From contig NZ_NTGZ01000031.1 of assembly GCF_002551245.1 (NCBI RefSeq), forward strand, positions 1 to 43,253: a DNA stretch of 43,253 nt. The letters are read 5' to 3'. The stretch comes from Streptomyces sp. rh34 (GTDB lineage: Bacteria > Actinomycetota > Actinomycetes > Streptomycetales > Streptomycetaceae). The position numbers were made by a program, and so were the translations under genes. Below, one piece after another: positions 8,901-16,223 of this stretch. Under the pieces are notes generated by a model, which saw only the letters and a list, made by a program, of their open reading frames with translations, was not told the origin of the DNA and did no database searches. Each line of letters starts with the position of its first letter. The stretch's first letter is position 1.

Positions 8901-9255
8901 CCGGATCGACGCCTCGTGGACCTTCACCTCCGCACGCACCGAAGCCCCGGCGACGCTGCCGGTCTCCACGGTCCGTTTCCTGCCGCGGCTCGCGCTGGAC
9001 TCCACCGTCCCGGCGGGCTCCCAGCAGACGTTCCCCGTCGTGGTGCAGGGCGCGGCGGCCGGAGCCGGTCTGAAGGCGCTGCGGGTGATGGTGTCGTACG
9101 ACGACGAGAAGTGGCTGCCCGCCAAGGTCACCGCGGGCAGGATCACCGTGAACGCCCCGGCGAAGGGCAAGGCGATCTCGTTGAAGGCCGTCGTCACCGA
9201 CAGGAGCGGCAACGAGTCGACGGTCACGATCCACCACGCCTTCTTCGGCAGGTGA
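5914..9255 (+). CDS. Secreted S8 (subtilisin-family) serine protease, large, multi-domain
   Basis: A 1113-residue exported protease. It has a positively charged start and hydrophobic signal peptide (residues 1-29, ending ASG), a prodomain to about 220, and a subtilase domain at about 225-500 with the complete triad: D243 in AVVDTGID, H275 in DGHGTHVASTAAG and S448 in NGTSMATPHVAGA; the oxyanion asparagine is N370 in AAGNN. The remaining ~600 residues are beta-rich, with a DUF11/Ig-like stretch (QQVTYRNNGSADVTLNLSLS) and unknown modules. Translation must begin at a TTG preceded by AGCAGGGA: an in-frame stop lies just upstream, and starting at the next ATG would remove the signal peptide. There is no LPxTG or lipobox, so it is probably fully secreted. 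It forms a single-gene unit ending at a strong terminator. Confidence 0.95.
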   Translation: MRKRSTRAYALVAAASVALTAGMTGPASGKTGGPDTASPTTAKALEPGGRTADTVTLITGDRVLVDAKGRVGGIQRAKGREDIPFFTEIHDGRTHVVPRDARQLIADGRLDRRLFDITALAEPESLKAHRAGLKVIVGYRGAAAGSARAEVRSADGTTVRRALSTLDADAVTSAAATDSEGALWDALTRQREDGSAATASGIARIWLDGVRKASLDRSTGQIGAPAAWARSFDGTGVKIAVVDTGIDATHPDLAGRVAAERNFSGSPDAKDRDGHGTHVASTAAGTGAKDARFKGVAPGARLINAKVLDDQGVGDDSGVIAGVDWAVAQGADIINMSLGGVDTPGIDPLEAQVNKVSAEKGVLFAIAAGNNGPNQGTVASPGSADAALTVGAVDDDDRVTDFSSVGPRTGDKAVKPDITAPGMSITAAAAAGVAGQDPPGYHSLNGTSMATPHVAGAAAILKQKNPTWTGDRIKAALTGSAKDGSHSVFQQGAGRLTVDKAIDQTVVAEPASVNLGTQAWPHTDDTPVTQQVTYRNNGSADVTLNLSLSAPTGGDGQHAPAGFFALGAQRVTVPAGGTAAVDLTADTRLGGTVDGSYSATVVASGGGQTVRTAAAVEREAESYEVTFKATGRDGAPSTGWQADLKGYLGHASGLRFFPDLSSGSATVRLPRGTYNLSADMLVDPAAPGKGADLINNPQFSVTGPTTVDLDARSTRPVTFKVPDAAATPTRAGMMYALNTPEVGITLWSDFTSFDNVRTAHQGPRASDGSLYQQWSAHWKQGGTEYNALAGSLVPELATGYSKTYTTKNMALVKVRIGASVPGLDGIVRADGELANGGIAALYSAHPLPGTRKVYLSTDDDAVWNIAAGVLGEKDAAGNRQVEGAYSFAQSRRFEPGTTHTETFHAGVMGPQIKAGDGLVRDGDNLYGSLALVSDGPGHPGFARYSGASTTIHRDGVLYAKEDAAIDERFFALPPESATYKVATTINRNPAVYRAGTRIDASWTFTSARTEAPATLPVSTVRFLPRLALDSTVPAGSQQTFPVVVQGAAAGAGLKALRVMVSYDDEKWLPAKVTAGRITVNAPAKGKAISLKAVVTDRSGNESTVTIHHAFFGR

Positions 9256-9297
9256 GGGGCCACCGGGCGGAACACCGTCCGGGGTGATGCCAGGCGA

Positions 9298-9333
9298 AGC
9301 GGCCCGTCGGAACGGAAGTTCCGGCGGGCCGCT
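9298..9333. terminator. Strong bidirectional hairpin terminator
   Basis: A 16-bp stem, AGCGGCCCGTCGGAAC with GTTCCGGCGGGCCGCT (one G-U type pair), is closed by a GGAA tetraloop. It lies between the convergent protease and lipoprotein genes. There is no U-tract, as is common for Streptomyces terminators. Confidence 0.8.
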
Positions 9334-9389
9334 GTCGTGCCGCCGGCGTGGTGGGCGGGGGCCGTCGGCCGTTCCCGCCTCGCGCTCGC

Positions 9390-9977
9390 TCAGCGTGCCG
9401 GTGCCGGGACCGGGCGGAGGGAGCAGTCGGCCGGGGCGAGGCCGCCGTCCTGCCCGACCAGGGTGACGGGCAGGGCCCCCTGTGCGTGCGCGGCGAAGGC
9501 GGCCGTGCAGACGAGTTGGTCGCGGGCGGGGGCGGACAGCCGCCTCACCCGCAGGTTCAGCCTGACCTCGACGGTGGAGGCGCCCGTCACGACCCGGTCC
9601 ACGGCTGACGCCGCACGGGGCAGTGAGCGGGTGTTGCGGAGCCCGGCCCGCCGTTCGGCCTTGTTCGGCCCGTCGAGCAGGGCGGTGACGGCCGTCAGGG
9701 GCGACAGGGCCTCGCTCGCCTCCTCGCTCTCCGAGGGCGAACTCCCGGAGCCGCCCTGCCAGGGGACTTCGACGATCCGTGGCACGGGCAGCAGTTCGTC
9801 GTCGGGAGAGAAGAAGAACAACAGTATCCGTGAGTCCCGCGGAGGCAACAGGTCGCCGACCGGCGGTCTCCCGGCGCCGACCACGCCCGTCTCCTGGATA
9901 CCGCAGCCGGAGAGCGGCGCCCCGGCGAGCGGCAGCAGCGTGGCGAGCGCGACCCCGCGGAGCGCCCGTCTCCTCAC
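9390..9977 (-). CDS. GerMN-domain-like lipoprotein of a two-component operon
   Basis: A 195-residue exported lipoprotein. MRRRALRGVALATLLPLAG is followed by the lipobox LSGC with the lipidated cysteine at C25. The mature part has a GerMN-like (sporulation/germination) pattern: a strand near ILLFFFS, LVPVPR-like LLPVPR, a TAVTALLDGP helix, a VRLN strand and an LVCTAAF helix. The GTG start overlaps the kinase stop by four bases (GTGA), so it is the third gene of a response regulator-kinase-lipoprotein operon. This recalls mtrA-mtrB-lpqB and the CseA/B/C cell-envelope systems, where a lipoprotein modulates the sensor kinase. I infer a surface accessory role; the protein is much shorter than LpqB. 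Confidence 0.85.
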   Translation of the reverse strand: MRRRALRGVALATLLPLAGAPLSGCGIQETGVVGAGRPPVGDLLPPRDSRILLFFFSPDDELLPVPRIVEVPWQGGSGSSPSESEEASEALSPLTAVTALLDGPNKAERRAGLRNTRSLPRAASAVDRVVTGASTVEVRLNLRVRRLSAPARDQLVCTAAFAAHAQGALPVTLVGQDGGLAPADCSLRPVPAPAR

Positions 9978-11497
9978 GCGGTGGCCTCCGTGCGGCCAGG
10001 ACCCGTCCCCGGCTCTTCGCCGTGTGCGGCCGCCGGATCGTCCGGCGCGTCGGGCCTCGATGCGGGCCCGTCGAAGGGCAGTTCCACCGTGAACAGCGCG
10101 CCACCGCCGGGCGCGCTCGAAGCGCGGATCGTGCCGCCGTGGAGGACCACGTTCTCCCGGGTGATCGCGAGGCCGAGGCCGCTGCCCGATGAGCGGGAAC
10201 GTGCGGCGTCCGCCTTGTAGAAGCGGTCGAAGATGTGCGGCAGTGCGTCGGGGGCGATCCCGGGGCCGCTGTCCCGCACCTCGGTGATCAGCGCACCCGC
10301 GCGGGACGACAGCCGTACGGTGACCGGTTCGGCGCCGTGGTGCAGGGCGTTGTCGACGAGGTTGGCCACGATGACGTCGAAGCGGCGCGGGTCGAGGCGG
10401 ATACGGACGCCCTCGGCCAGCTCCGCACGGACCCGGTCCTGCCACTGCCTGCCGGACAGGGTTCTGCGTATGGCCTCCGCCGCGTCCACCTCGTCGGTGT
10501 TGAGTCCGGCCGCGCGGGCGTCGAAGCGGGATATCTCCATCAGGTCCTCCACCAGCACGGCCAGTTTGCCGGTCTCGACGCTGATCAGGCGCACCGCACG
10601 GGCGGTGTCCGGGTCGAGTGTCCCGGCGTCCTCGTCCAGGACGTCGGTGACGGCGAGCATCCCCGCGAGGGGGGTGCGCAGTTCGTGCGAGACGTCCGAG
10701 GCGAAGCGCCGGGCCCGCGCCCCGGCGTCCCGGAGTTCCTGTACGGAGTGTTCGAGGCGGGCCGCCGAGCTGTTGAACGTCCGGGCGAGGTCGGCCATTT
10801 CGTCCCTGCCGCGTACGGTGATCCGCGCGTCGAGCCGCCCCCCGCCCATGGAGTGCGCGGCACGCCGCAGTTCCCGGACGGGGCGCAGCACGCTGCGCGC
10901 CGCGAACAGGGCGGGCACCAGGGCCACCACCAGTCCCGGCAGGGCACCGTCGCGGGCGGCGGTCACCAGCGCGTCGATGTCCGCCTCCTCGTTCGCCATG
11001 GGCATCACGGCGAAGAGGACGAGGCCGCTGGGCACCGCGCGGCCGCCCGCGACGACCCGGGTCATCACCGGCATCCCGATCGTCAGGTACGCCTTCTCGT
11101 CCTTGACGACCCGCTGGAAGCTGCCGTGCGGCGAGGTCCGCGCGGCGCGGCGCAGCTCTCCGGTCAGCACACCGGAGACGGGCCGGTCGCCCGAGGAGAC
11201 GCGCACCGAGCCGTACTCGGCGAACACGATCCACGGATGGGGCTTGGAGCGCGCCGCGATGTCGTACAGCTCCCACCGGACCGATTCCAGGTCCAGTGGC
11301 AGGCCGGGGACGAACCGCTCGACCTCCTCGCGGAAGGAGGCTACGGCCGTGTCCTGCGCGCGTTCGAGGACCGCGCTGCGAGCTTCCCGGTAGGTCAGCG
11401 CGGCGGTGGTGACCGCGCTGACCGCGGCCACCAGGAGGAACGCGAGCACCAGCCGGGTACGCACGCCGAACGCGACGGCCGCTCCGGGTATCTTCAC
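9974..11497 (-). CDS. Membrane sensor histidine kinase
   Basis: A 507-residue kinase. A first membrane helix (about 13-35, LVLAFLLVAAVSAVTTAAL) is followed by an extracytoplasmic domain of about 150 residues. A second hydrophobic stretch (186-200) leads to a HAMP domain and the HisKA box FASDVSHELRTPL with H271 as the phosphorylated histidine. The ATPase domain shows N-box VANLVDNALHHG, DSGPGI and GSGLGLAI. The C-terminus is Pro/Asp/Gly-rich and probably disordered. The GTG start overlaps the regulator stop (GTGA). The signal is unknown; the neighbouring lipoprotein and this architecture suggest cell-envelope sensing. Confidence 0.95.
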   Translation of the reverse strand: MKIPGAAVAFGVRTRLVLAFLLVAAVSAVTTAALTYREARSAVLERAQDTAVASFREEVERFVPGLPLDLESVRWELYDIAARSKPHPWIVFAEYGSVRVSSGDRPVSGVLTGELRRAARTSPHGSFQRVVKDEKAYLTIGMPVMTRVVAGGRAVPSGLVLFAVMPMANEEADIDALVTAARDGALPGLVVALVPALFAARSVLRPVRELRRAAHSMGGGRLDARITVRGRDEMADLARTFNSSAARLEHSVQELRDAGARARRFASDVSHELRTPLAGMLAVTDVLDEDAGTLDPDTARAVRLISVETGKLAVLVEDLMEISRFDARAAGLNTDEVDAAEAIRRTLSGRQWQDRVRAELAEGVRIRLDPRRFDVIVANLVDNALHHGAEPVTVRLSSRAGALITEVRDSGPGIAPDALPHIFDRFYKADAARSRSSGSGLGLAITRENVVLHGGTIRASSAPGGGALFTVELPFDGPASRPDAPDDPAAAHGEEPGTGPGRTEATA

Positions 11498-12177
11498 AAC
11501 GGGCCGAAGCGGTAGCCGAATCCCCGCAGGGTCTGAATGTACCGAGGGCTGTCGGACAGGTCTTCGATCTTGATGCGGAGTCGGCGCACGCAGGCGTCCA
11601 CCAGGCGCACGTCGCTGTGGTAGCTGTGATCCCAGACCTCTTCCAGGAGCCGCTGCCGGCTGAAGACCTTTCCCGGCGCCGCGGACAGGAACAGCAACAG
11701 CTTCAGCTCGGAAGGTGCGAGGGCGACCGGCTCGCCCGACTTCAGGACGGTGTGACCGGCCCGGTCGATGTCCAGGTCGCCGTGGTATTCGACGGCGGGC
11801 CGGACACCGACCGGGGCCTCGATACGGCGCAGCACAGCACGGATGCGGGCCTCGATGACCTCGGTACGGGCGGGCTTGACGACGTAGTCGTCCGCACCGG
11901 CCTCCAGGCCGACGACGATGTCCACGTCATCACCGCGCGCGGTGAGCATGATGATCGGCAACTGGCTGTTCGCGCGTACGCGGCGGCACACCTCGACACC
12001 GTCCATCACGGGCAGCATCAGATCGAGCAGCAGGAGGTCGGGGCGGAACACGTCCAGCGCCTCCAGGCCTGCCTCGCCGGTCGCGGTGGCGAGGACCTCG
12101 TGCCCGCGCCGGCGCAGCCCCATCTCGACGCCGTCGCGTACGGACGGATCATCTTCGACAAGGACGACGCGTGGCAT
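11494..12177 (-). CDS. OmpR-family response regulator
   Basis: A 227-residue DNA-binding regulator. The receiver domain has the acidic pocket E8/D9/D10 (LVEDD), phospho-acceptor D52 in LLLDLMLPVMDG and the switch lysine in DYVVKPA, where PA replaces the more common PF. The winged-helix domain is seen in LAPSELKLLLFLSAAPGKVF and DVRLVDACVRRLRIKIED, ending in LRGFGYRFGPL. It heads the leftward operon with the kinase and lipoprotein. Receiver and DNA-binding parts resemble CseB/AfsQ1-type regulators, but I cannot assign orthology. Confidence 0.95.
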   Translation of the reverse strand: MPRVVLVEDDPSVRDGVEMGLRRRGHEVLATATGEAGLEALDVFRPDLLLLDLMLPVMDGVEVCRRVRANSQLPIIMLTARGDDVDIVVGLEAGADDYVVKPARTEVIEARIRAVLRRIEAPVGVRPAVEYHGDLDIDRAGHTVLKSGEPVALAPSELKLLLFLSAAPGKVFSRQRLLEEVWDHSYHSDVRLVDACVRRLRIKIEDLSDSPRYIQTLRGFGYRFGPL

Positions 12178-12269
12178 GCCGGTATCTCCAGGTCCTGGGA
12201 CAGGAAAGATCGCGAGAGGGGCTTTCGGCGGGCGAGTGGCGGGACCGGGCTGCCGGAAGGGCCGCGGGT

Positions 12270-12896
12270 TCAGGTGGCGGGGCGGGTGTGCACGCTGACC
12301 GCGTAGCCACCGCCGTCGTTGTACGGGTCGCCGCTCCAGGTCGCGTAGCGCTGCCGCAGGACCAGTCCGGCCCGGGCGCACCAGTGGTCGAACTCGGTGA
12401 TGGTCACCGGTGCTTCGTCGAGCGGCAGGTGCGCCGGGTCCAGTCCCATGCCGGTGACCAGCAGACCGCCGGGGCGCAGTGCGGCGGCCAGGTGCCCGAC
12501 GACGGTCGCCCCGGTGCCGGGGGCCAGCAGGGGGATGACGTTTCCGGCGGCGAGCACCAGGTCGAAGTCCGGGTCCAGACCGAGTGCGTCCAGGCGGGCC
12601 AGGTCACCGAGGCGCCAGTCCTGCGCGGGTGCTTCGCGGCGTGCGACGGCGAGCATCGAGGAGTCGACGTCCACGCCGGTGCAGTGGTGGCCCAGTTCGG
12701 CCAGCCGGATCGCGATCCGGCCGGTGCCGCAGCCCGCGTCGAGCACCCGGCCGGCCGGACTCAGCAACGCGGCGCAGAAGGAGGCCTCGCCGTGGATGTC
12801 GTGGCCCGACTCGGCGAGCCGTGCGAACCGCTGGGCATATTCCTCCCCAGCCTGTCCACCGGTCAGTTCCGCCCAACGATCGCGTTGCCCAGTCAT
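12270..12896 (-). CDS. Class I SAM-dependent methyltransferase
   Basis: A 208-residue enzyme with the SAM-binding motif VLDAGCGTGRIAIRLAELG (about residue 50), the acidic residue after strand 2 in TGVDVDSSMLAVAR and the post-IV segment ALRPGGLLVTG. It is short and has no substrate-specifying extra domain, so the methyl acceptor is unknown. The ATG follows a GGAAGG element. It lies on the same strand upstream of the response regulator with about 90 bases between them and may be transcribed independently. It is divergent from the MOSC gene. Confidence 0.9.
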   Translation of the reverse strand: MTGQRDRWAELTGGQAGEEYAQRFARLAESGHDIHGEASFCAALLSPAGRVLDAGCGTGRIAIRLAELGHHCTGVDVDSSMLAVARREAPAQDWRLGDLARLDALGLDPDFDLVLAAGNVIPLLAPGTGATVVGHLAAALRPGGLLVTGMGLDPAHLPLDEAPVTITEFDHWCARAGLVLRQRYATWSGDPYNDGGGYAVSVHTRPAT

Positions 12897-13047
12897 GTTC
12901 AGCTTGCCTTCCGGTCAGCCCGCAGCGGGAGCATAAACGAGACTGTCACACGGCGTCCGGTTCGGGTGGCTCCCGGCCGGGCTCTCCCGCCGAGCCCGGG
13001 ACACCTCCGTAGGATCGCGGCACGGACGACGACGCACGGAGGACACG

Positions 13048-13593
13048 ATGGGCGGCCAGGTCACCGCGGTGAGCCGCAACGAGCGGTACGCGTTCAGCAA
13101 ACCCACCCACCCGTCCATCACCCTGCTCGCCGGGCTCGGCGTGGAAGGGGACGTGCATGCGGGAAAGACGATTCGCCACCAGTTCCGCATGACGTACGAA
13201 CCGGACCTGCCCAACCTGCGCCAGGTCCACCTGATGCACGAGGAACTCTTCGCGGAGCTCGCGCTCAAGGGCTTCGACGTGTCGGCGGGCCAGCTCGGCG
13301 AGAACATCACGACCGCGGGAGTGGATCTTCTCGGCCTCCCCACCGGATCCCTCCTGCGCCTCGGTGAGGATGCGGTGTTGGAGGTGACCGGGCTGCGCAA
13401 TCCGTGCGCGAAGATCAACGACTTCCGTCAAGGGCTGCTGGGCGAGGTCTTCGCCCTGGACCCCGTGTCGGGCGAGTTCACCTTCAAGTCGGGCGTCATG
13501 GCCGTGGTCCGTACCGGTGGGACGGTCCGCGCCGGCGACGCCGTCGGGATCGAACTGCCGCCTCTCCCTCACCAGGCCCTGGAACGCGTCTAG
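13048..13593 (+). CDS. MOSC-domain protein (molybdenum cofactor sulfurase C-terminal type)
   Basis: A stand-alone MOSC protein of 181 residues, of the YiiM/YuaD-like kind. Characteristic pieces are VEGDVHAGKTIRH near residue 35, QVHLMHEELF, the signature GQLGENITTAGVDLLGLP and the conserved cysteine in VTGLRNPCAKIND. MOSC proteins are thought to bind or transfer sulfur for molybdenum enzymes or to reduce N-hydroxylated compounds through Moco. A clear GGAGG precedes the ATG. It is monocistronic as far as can be seen, and no Mo-enzyme gene is adjacent. Confidence 0.92.
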   Translation: MGGQVTAVSRNERYAFSKPTHPSITLLAGLGVEGDVHAGKTIRHQFRMTYEPDLPNLRQVHLMHEELFAELALKGFDVSAGQLGENITTAGVDLLGLPTGSLLRLGEDAVLEVTGLRNPCAKINDFRQGLLGEVFALDPVSGEFTFKSGVMAVVRTGGTVRAGDAVGIELPPLPHQALERV

Positions 13594-13667
13594 ACGACCC
13601 GTCCGAGAAGGCCGAGCCACCACCCGGCCCCGGCCCGGTCGGCAGTCGGCGCCGATTCCGCGGCGGA

Positions 13668-13693
13668 CGCTCCCCCGTCGCGACCGGGGAGCG
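13668..13693 (+). terminator. Hairpin terminator after the MOSC gene
   Basis: CGCTCCCC (13668-13675) pairs perfectly with GGGGAGCG (13686-13693) around a ten-base loop that itself contains GTC/GAC. It lies 75 bases after the MOSC stop. The rest of 13594-13895 is non-coding as far as I can see, with less GC-rich sequence at 13770-13830 that could hold the promoter of the next gene. Confidence 0.55.
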
Positions 13694-13895
13694 GCCTCTG
13701 CGGCCGACGCGGCCCCACCGCACGGCCGGCGCCCGGCTCACGCACAGCTGCCGCAGCGCGTGAGCCGTAGGGCGAAATGAGCTTCGGGTTCGCTTCAGTT
13801 CGGGCTGTTAGAGTGCAGTCCTGCGGCGGCAATTCGCCGAGCGGCTTTGGCACTTCAGCTTGCGGGCCGAATCGACCGGGACAGGGAGCGTAGGA

Positions 13896-14252
13896 ATGCG
13901 CTGCAGGGAGATGCTGGCCTTCTACGCCGGAATCGCCGTGCTGCTGATGATTTCCGCGTTCGCTCTCGGCGCCTCGGCTCAGACCCTGCAGACCGTCGAC
14001 ACGGCGACTCATTCTCACGCCGTGTCCGTATTCGACGGGTCAGGGCCGAGCACTCCGCTGGAGGGCGTGGACGGTGACGTCACGCTCCAGCACCGCCACA
14101 AAGCGGGAAGCACGACGGCCTCGCCTCCTGTGCAGGCAGGCATTCCCTCATCGTCACCGGATCCTGACGACTGTGCGACGGATGTCGCCCGGCAGCATTC
14201 TTCGCACTCGGGCTCGCGAAGCCCTGACCGTGTCCAGATCCTTCGCTGCTGA
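13896..14252 (+). CDS. Small secreted or membrane-anchored hypothetical protein
   Basis: 118 residues, not recognised. A hydrophobic segment at about 6-27 (MLAFYAGIAVLLMISAFALG) ending near ASAQT looks like a signal peptide or anchor. The remainder is hydrophilic, rich in Ser, His, Asp and Pro, with His clusters (HSHAV, QHRHKAG, QHSSHSG) and one Cys pair (C in DDCATD and the C-terminal residue C118). The His-rich exported tail could bind metal, but that is only an inference. The start is an ATG after GGGAG and AGGA. It precedes the DedA gene by 330 bases. Third-position GC is lower than in the neighbours, so the gene may be young or acquired. Confidence 0.5.
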   Translation: MRCREMLAFYAGIAVLLMISAFALGASAQTLQTVDTATHSHAVSVFDGSGPSTPLEGVDGDVTLQHRHKAGSTTASPPVQAGIPSSSPDPDDCATDVARQHSSHSGSRSPDRVQILRC

Positions 14253-14583
14253 GCGAACCATCCGATCACCCTGCGGCAGCCCGCCGGGCCCCCGCACGGC
14301 CTGGCGCCAGTCAGCGGCTCGGCCCTCGACTCGGCGAAGTGCACCCTGCCCCGACCCGTTCGGTGCGCAGGCCCTCGGCGCTCAGGCTCTGATCTCCCGC
14401 TCGCGGATACGTCATCACGTCCCGCGTCACGCGGAATTCCGCCGCGACGCGATCGCGATGCCCCTCGGATTCCTCTCTCGTTATCCGATCGGATCCTGTG
14501 GGGTTTCCCGCCCCAATAGATATGACGCCGATGCGGTCAGCACCCTGGCCTCGGCCCCCGACTCAGTCCTGGAGCAGACGCAC
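14253..14583 (+). other. Intergenic region before dedA-like gene, with a 12-bp palindrome
   Basis: No convincing gene. It contains the perfect palindrome ATCCGATCGGAT at 14483-14494, a small hairpin TGGGG/CCCCA near 14498-14515 and a relatively AT-rich patch (AATAGATATGA) that could be a promoter for the DedA gene. Confidence 0.4.
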
Positions 14584-15240
14584 ATGCAGTATTTCCCCCT
14601 CGCCTCGGAGCCGGCGAGCGGCATCGCGGGATGGGCGACCAGCCTTGTCGAAACCTTGGGCGGCCCCGGGGCCGGGCTGGCGATCGCCTTGGAGAACCTC
14701 TTCCCGCCGTTGCCGAGCGAAGTCATTCTGCCGCTGACGGGTTTTGCCGCGGGGCAGGGAGTGATCAGCCTGTTCTCCGCCCTGTTCTGGACGACGCTGG
14801 GGTCGGTGGTGGGTGCTGTCGCCCTCTATCAGATCGGCGCTCTCTTCGGCCGGGACCGTATGTACGCCCTGTGGGAGCGGCTTCCGCTGGTGAAGGTGTC
14901 CGACCTGAAGAAGACCGAACAATGGTTCCTCAAGCACGGCATGAAGGCCATCTTCTTCGGCCGGATGATTCCGATCTTTCGCAGTCTGATCAGTGTCCCG
15001 GCCGGCGTCGAGCGGATGCCTCTGCCGATCTTCGTCCTGCTCACCGCTCTGGGCAGCTTCATATGGAACTTCATCCTCGTCATGGCCGGATATCTGCTGG
15101 GTGACCAGTGGGACCTCGTGGAGAGTTACGTCGGGGTGCTCTCGAAGGTTGTTCTGGTGCTGGTGGTCGCAGCGCTGGCCGTGGCGGTCGGTCGCAGGCT
15201 GCGTTCCCGTCGAGGTGATCGGCAGAAGGACCACGCGTGA
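14584..15240 (+). CDS. DedA-family (SNARE-associated/VTT) membrane protein
   Basis: A polytopic inner-membrane protein of 218 residues. It carries the DedA signatures ENLFPPLPSEVILPLTGFAA (re-entrant loop) and FFGRMIPIFRSLISVPAGVE with the essential arginines. Further helices lie at LFWTTLGSVVGAVALYQIGA, FVLLTALGSFIWNFILVMAG and VVLVLVVAALAVAVG, and the C-terminus is basic. DedA proteins translocate phospholipids or undecaprenyl phosphate and support membrane homeostasis. I chose the ATG preceded by GGAG at 14571; the open frame extends upstream, but that part is not DedA-like. Confidence 0.9.
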   Translation: MQYFPLASEPASGIAGWATSLVETLGGPGAGLAIALENLFPPLPSEVILPLTGFAAGQGVISLFSALFWTTLGSVVGAVALYQIGALFGRDRMYALWERLPLVKVSDLKKTEQWFLKHGMKAIFFGRMIPIFRSLISVPAGVERMPLPIFVLLTALGSFIWNFILVMAGYLLGDQWDLVESYVGVLSKVVLVLVVAALAVAVGRRLRSRRGDRQKDHA

Positions 15241-15387
15241 TCGGTTCGACGAGCCTCCCGGAGCCGCCTGCTTCGGGTGACTCACCGGTCAGCGGGCGAG
15301 GGCCGCCGACGGGCGGTCCACGAAGAATGGTTGCAAGAGGCCGCGCACGTTGCGCGGACCATCGATCCGATCGACAAGGTGGCACGC

Positions 15388-15939
15388 ATGGCTATGTGGG
15401 ACCGCATCAAGGACCAGGCCAAGGGGCTGCAGCAGCAGTCGCAGGGCACAAGGGGCCCCGCCGGCCAGCGGCAGGCGGGTACCGGAGCCGCGGGCGGCTC
15501 GAAGGAGAAGCTGGTGGGGCTGCTCAAGTCGCAGCTCGGCTCCCTGAAGACGGAGCTCAAGAGCGGGGCGTACCGGGACGCCAGTATGGCGATGTGCGCT
15601 CTGGTCGCGGCCGCCGACGGGTCTGTCGACCCCGCGGAGCGGCACCACGTGGAGACGCTGATCCTGCAGAACGACGTACTGCAGAACTTCCCTCCCGAGC
15701 AGTTGCGGCAGAGGTTCAACAAGCATGTCGATCAGATGATGTTCAACTTCCAGCAGGGCAAGACCGAGGCCATGCAGGAGATCGCCAAGGCCGCGAAGAA
15801 GCCCGTGGAGGCCAAGGCGGTCGTCCAGACCGGCTTCGTGATCGCCGGTGCGGACGGGTACATCGCCCCGGCCGAGGCGCAGGTTCTGCGGGAAGCGTGC
15901 ATGGCGCTCGGGGTGTCGCCGCAGGAGTTCGGCCTCTGA
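15388..15939 (+). CDS. TerB-family tellurite-resistance-like protein
   Basis: A cytoplasmic protein of 183 residues. A charged Gln-rich N-terminus (MWDRIKDQAKGLQQQSQG) precedes an all-helical TerB fold. The acidic metal-binding loops are visible twice: VAAADGSVDPAERHHVE and VIAGADGYIAPAEAQVLREA. Stand-alone TerB proteins are linked to stress responses and calcium-dependent surface complexes with TerD-like partners; no ter genes are adjacent here. The start is the ATG with AAGGTGG upstream; a second ATG two codons on is possible. The 147 bases before it show nothing definite. Confidence 0.88.
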   Translation: MAMWDRIKDQAKGLQQQSQGTRGPAGQRQAGTGAAGGSKEKLVGLLKSQLGSLKTELKSGAYRDASMAMCALVAAADGSVDPAERHHVETLILQNDVLQNFPPEQLRQRFNKHVDQMMFNFQQGKTEAMQEIAKAAKKPVEAKAVVQTGFVIAGADGYIAPAEAQVLREACMALGVSPQEFGL

Positions 15940-15971
15940 TCCGGCCGGTGCGCTTCTCGTAGCGGGCAGGT

Positions 15972-16007
15972 GCCCGGCGGGCGTGACCGTGTGACGTCCC
16001 GCCGGGC
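15972..16007. terminator. Hairpin terminator between convergent genes
   Basis: GCCCGGCGGG (15972-15981) and CCCGCCGGGC (15998-16007) form a perfect 10-bp stem. It lies between the TerB gene and the convergent ferredoxin gene, and can serve both. Confidence 0.75.
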
Positions 16008-16016
16008 CCCGGCCCG

Positions 16017-16223
16017 TCAGTCGTCGGTCAGGGTCACCGCCCCGACCGGGCAGGCCCGTACGGCCTCCCGCACCAGCGGATGGTCCCCCGGCTCCGCCGG
16101 GCGGCCGGGAAGCGTCTCGCTGAACCCGTCGTCGTCCTGCGTGAACACGTCCGGCGCGGTCAGCGCGCACATGCCGGCCCCCACGCAGCGTTCCTTGTCG
16201 ACCTGGACTCCCACGCCGCTCAC
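16017..16223 (-). CDS. Small [3Fe-4S] ferredoxin, P450 redox partner
   Basis: 68 residues with the actinobacterial 3Fe-4S spacing: C13 and C19 (ERCVGAGMC, C-x5-C) and C58 in RACPVGAV. The fourth cysteine of 4Fe-4S ferredoxins is replaced by alanine/glycine in the VGAGM loop. It delivers electrons to cytochrome P450. Its GTG start overlaps the P450 stop by four bases (GTGA), so the pair is translationally coupled. This is the usual arrangement for CYP105 enzymes. Confidence 0.93.
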   Translation of the reverse strand: MSGVGVQVDKERCVGAGMCALTAPDVFTQDDDGFSETLPGRPAEPGDHPLVREAVRACPVGAVTLTDD

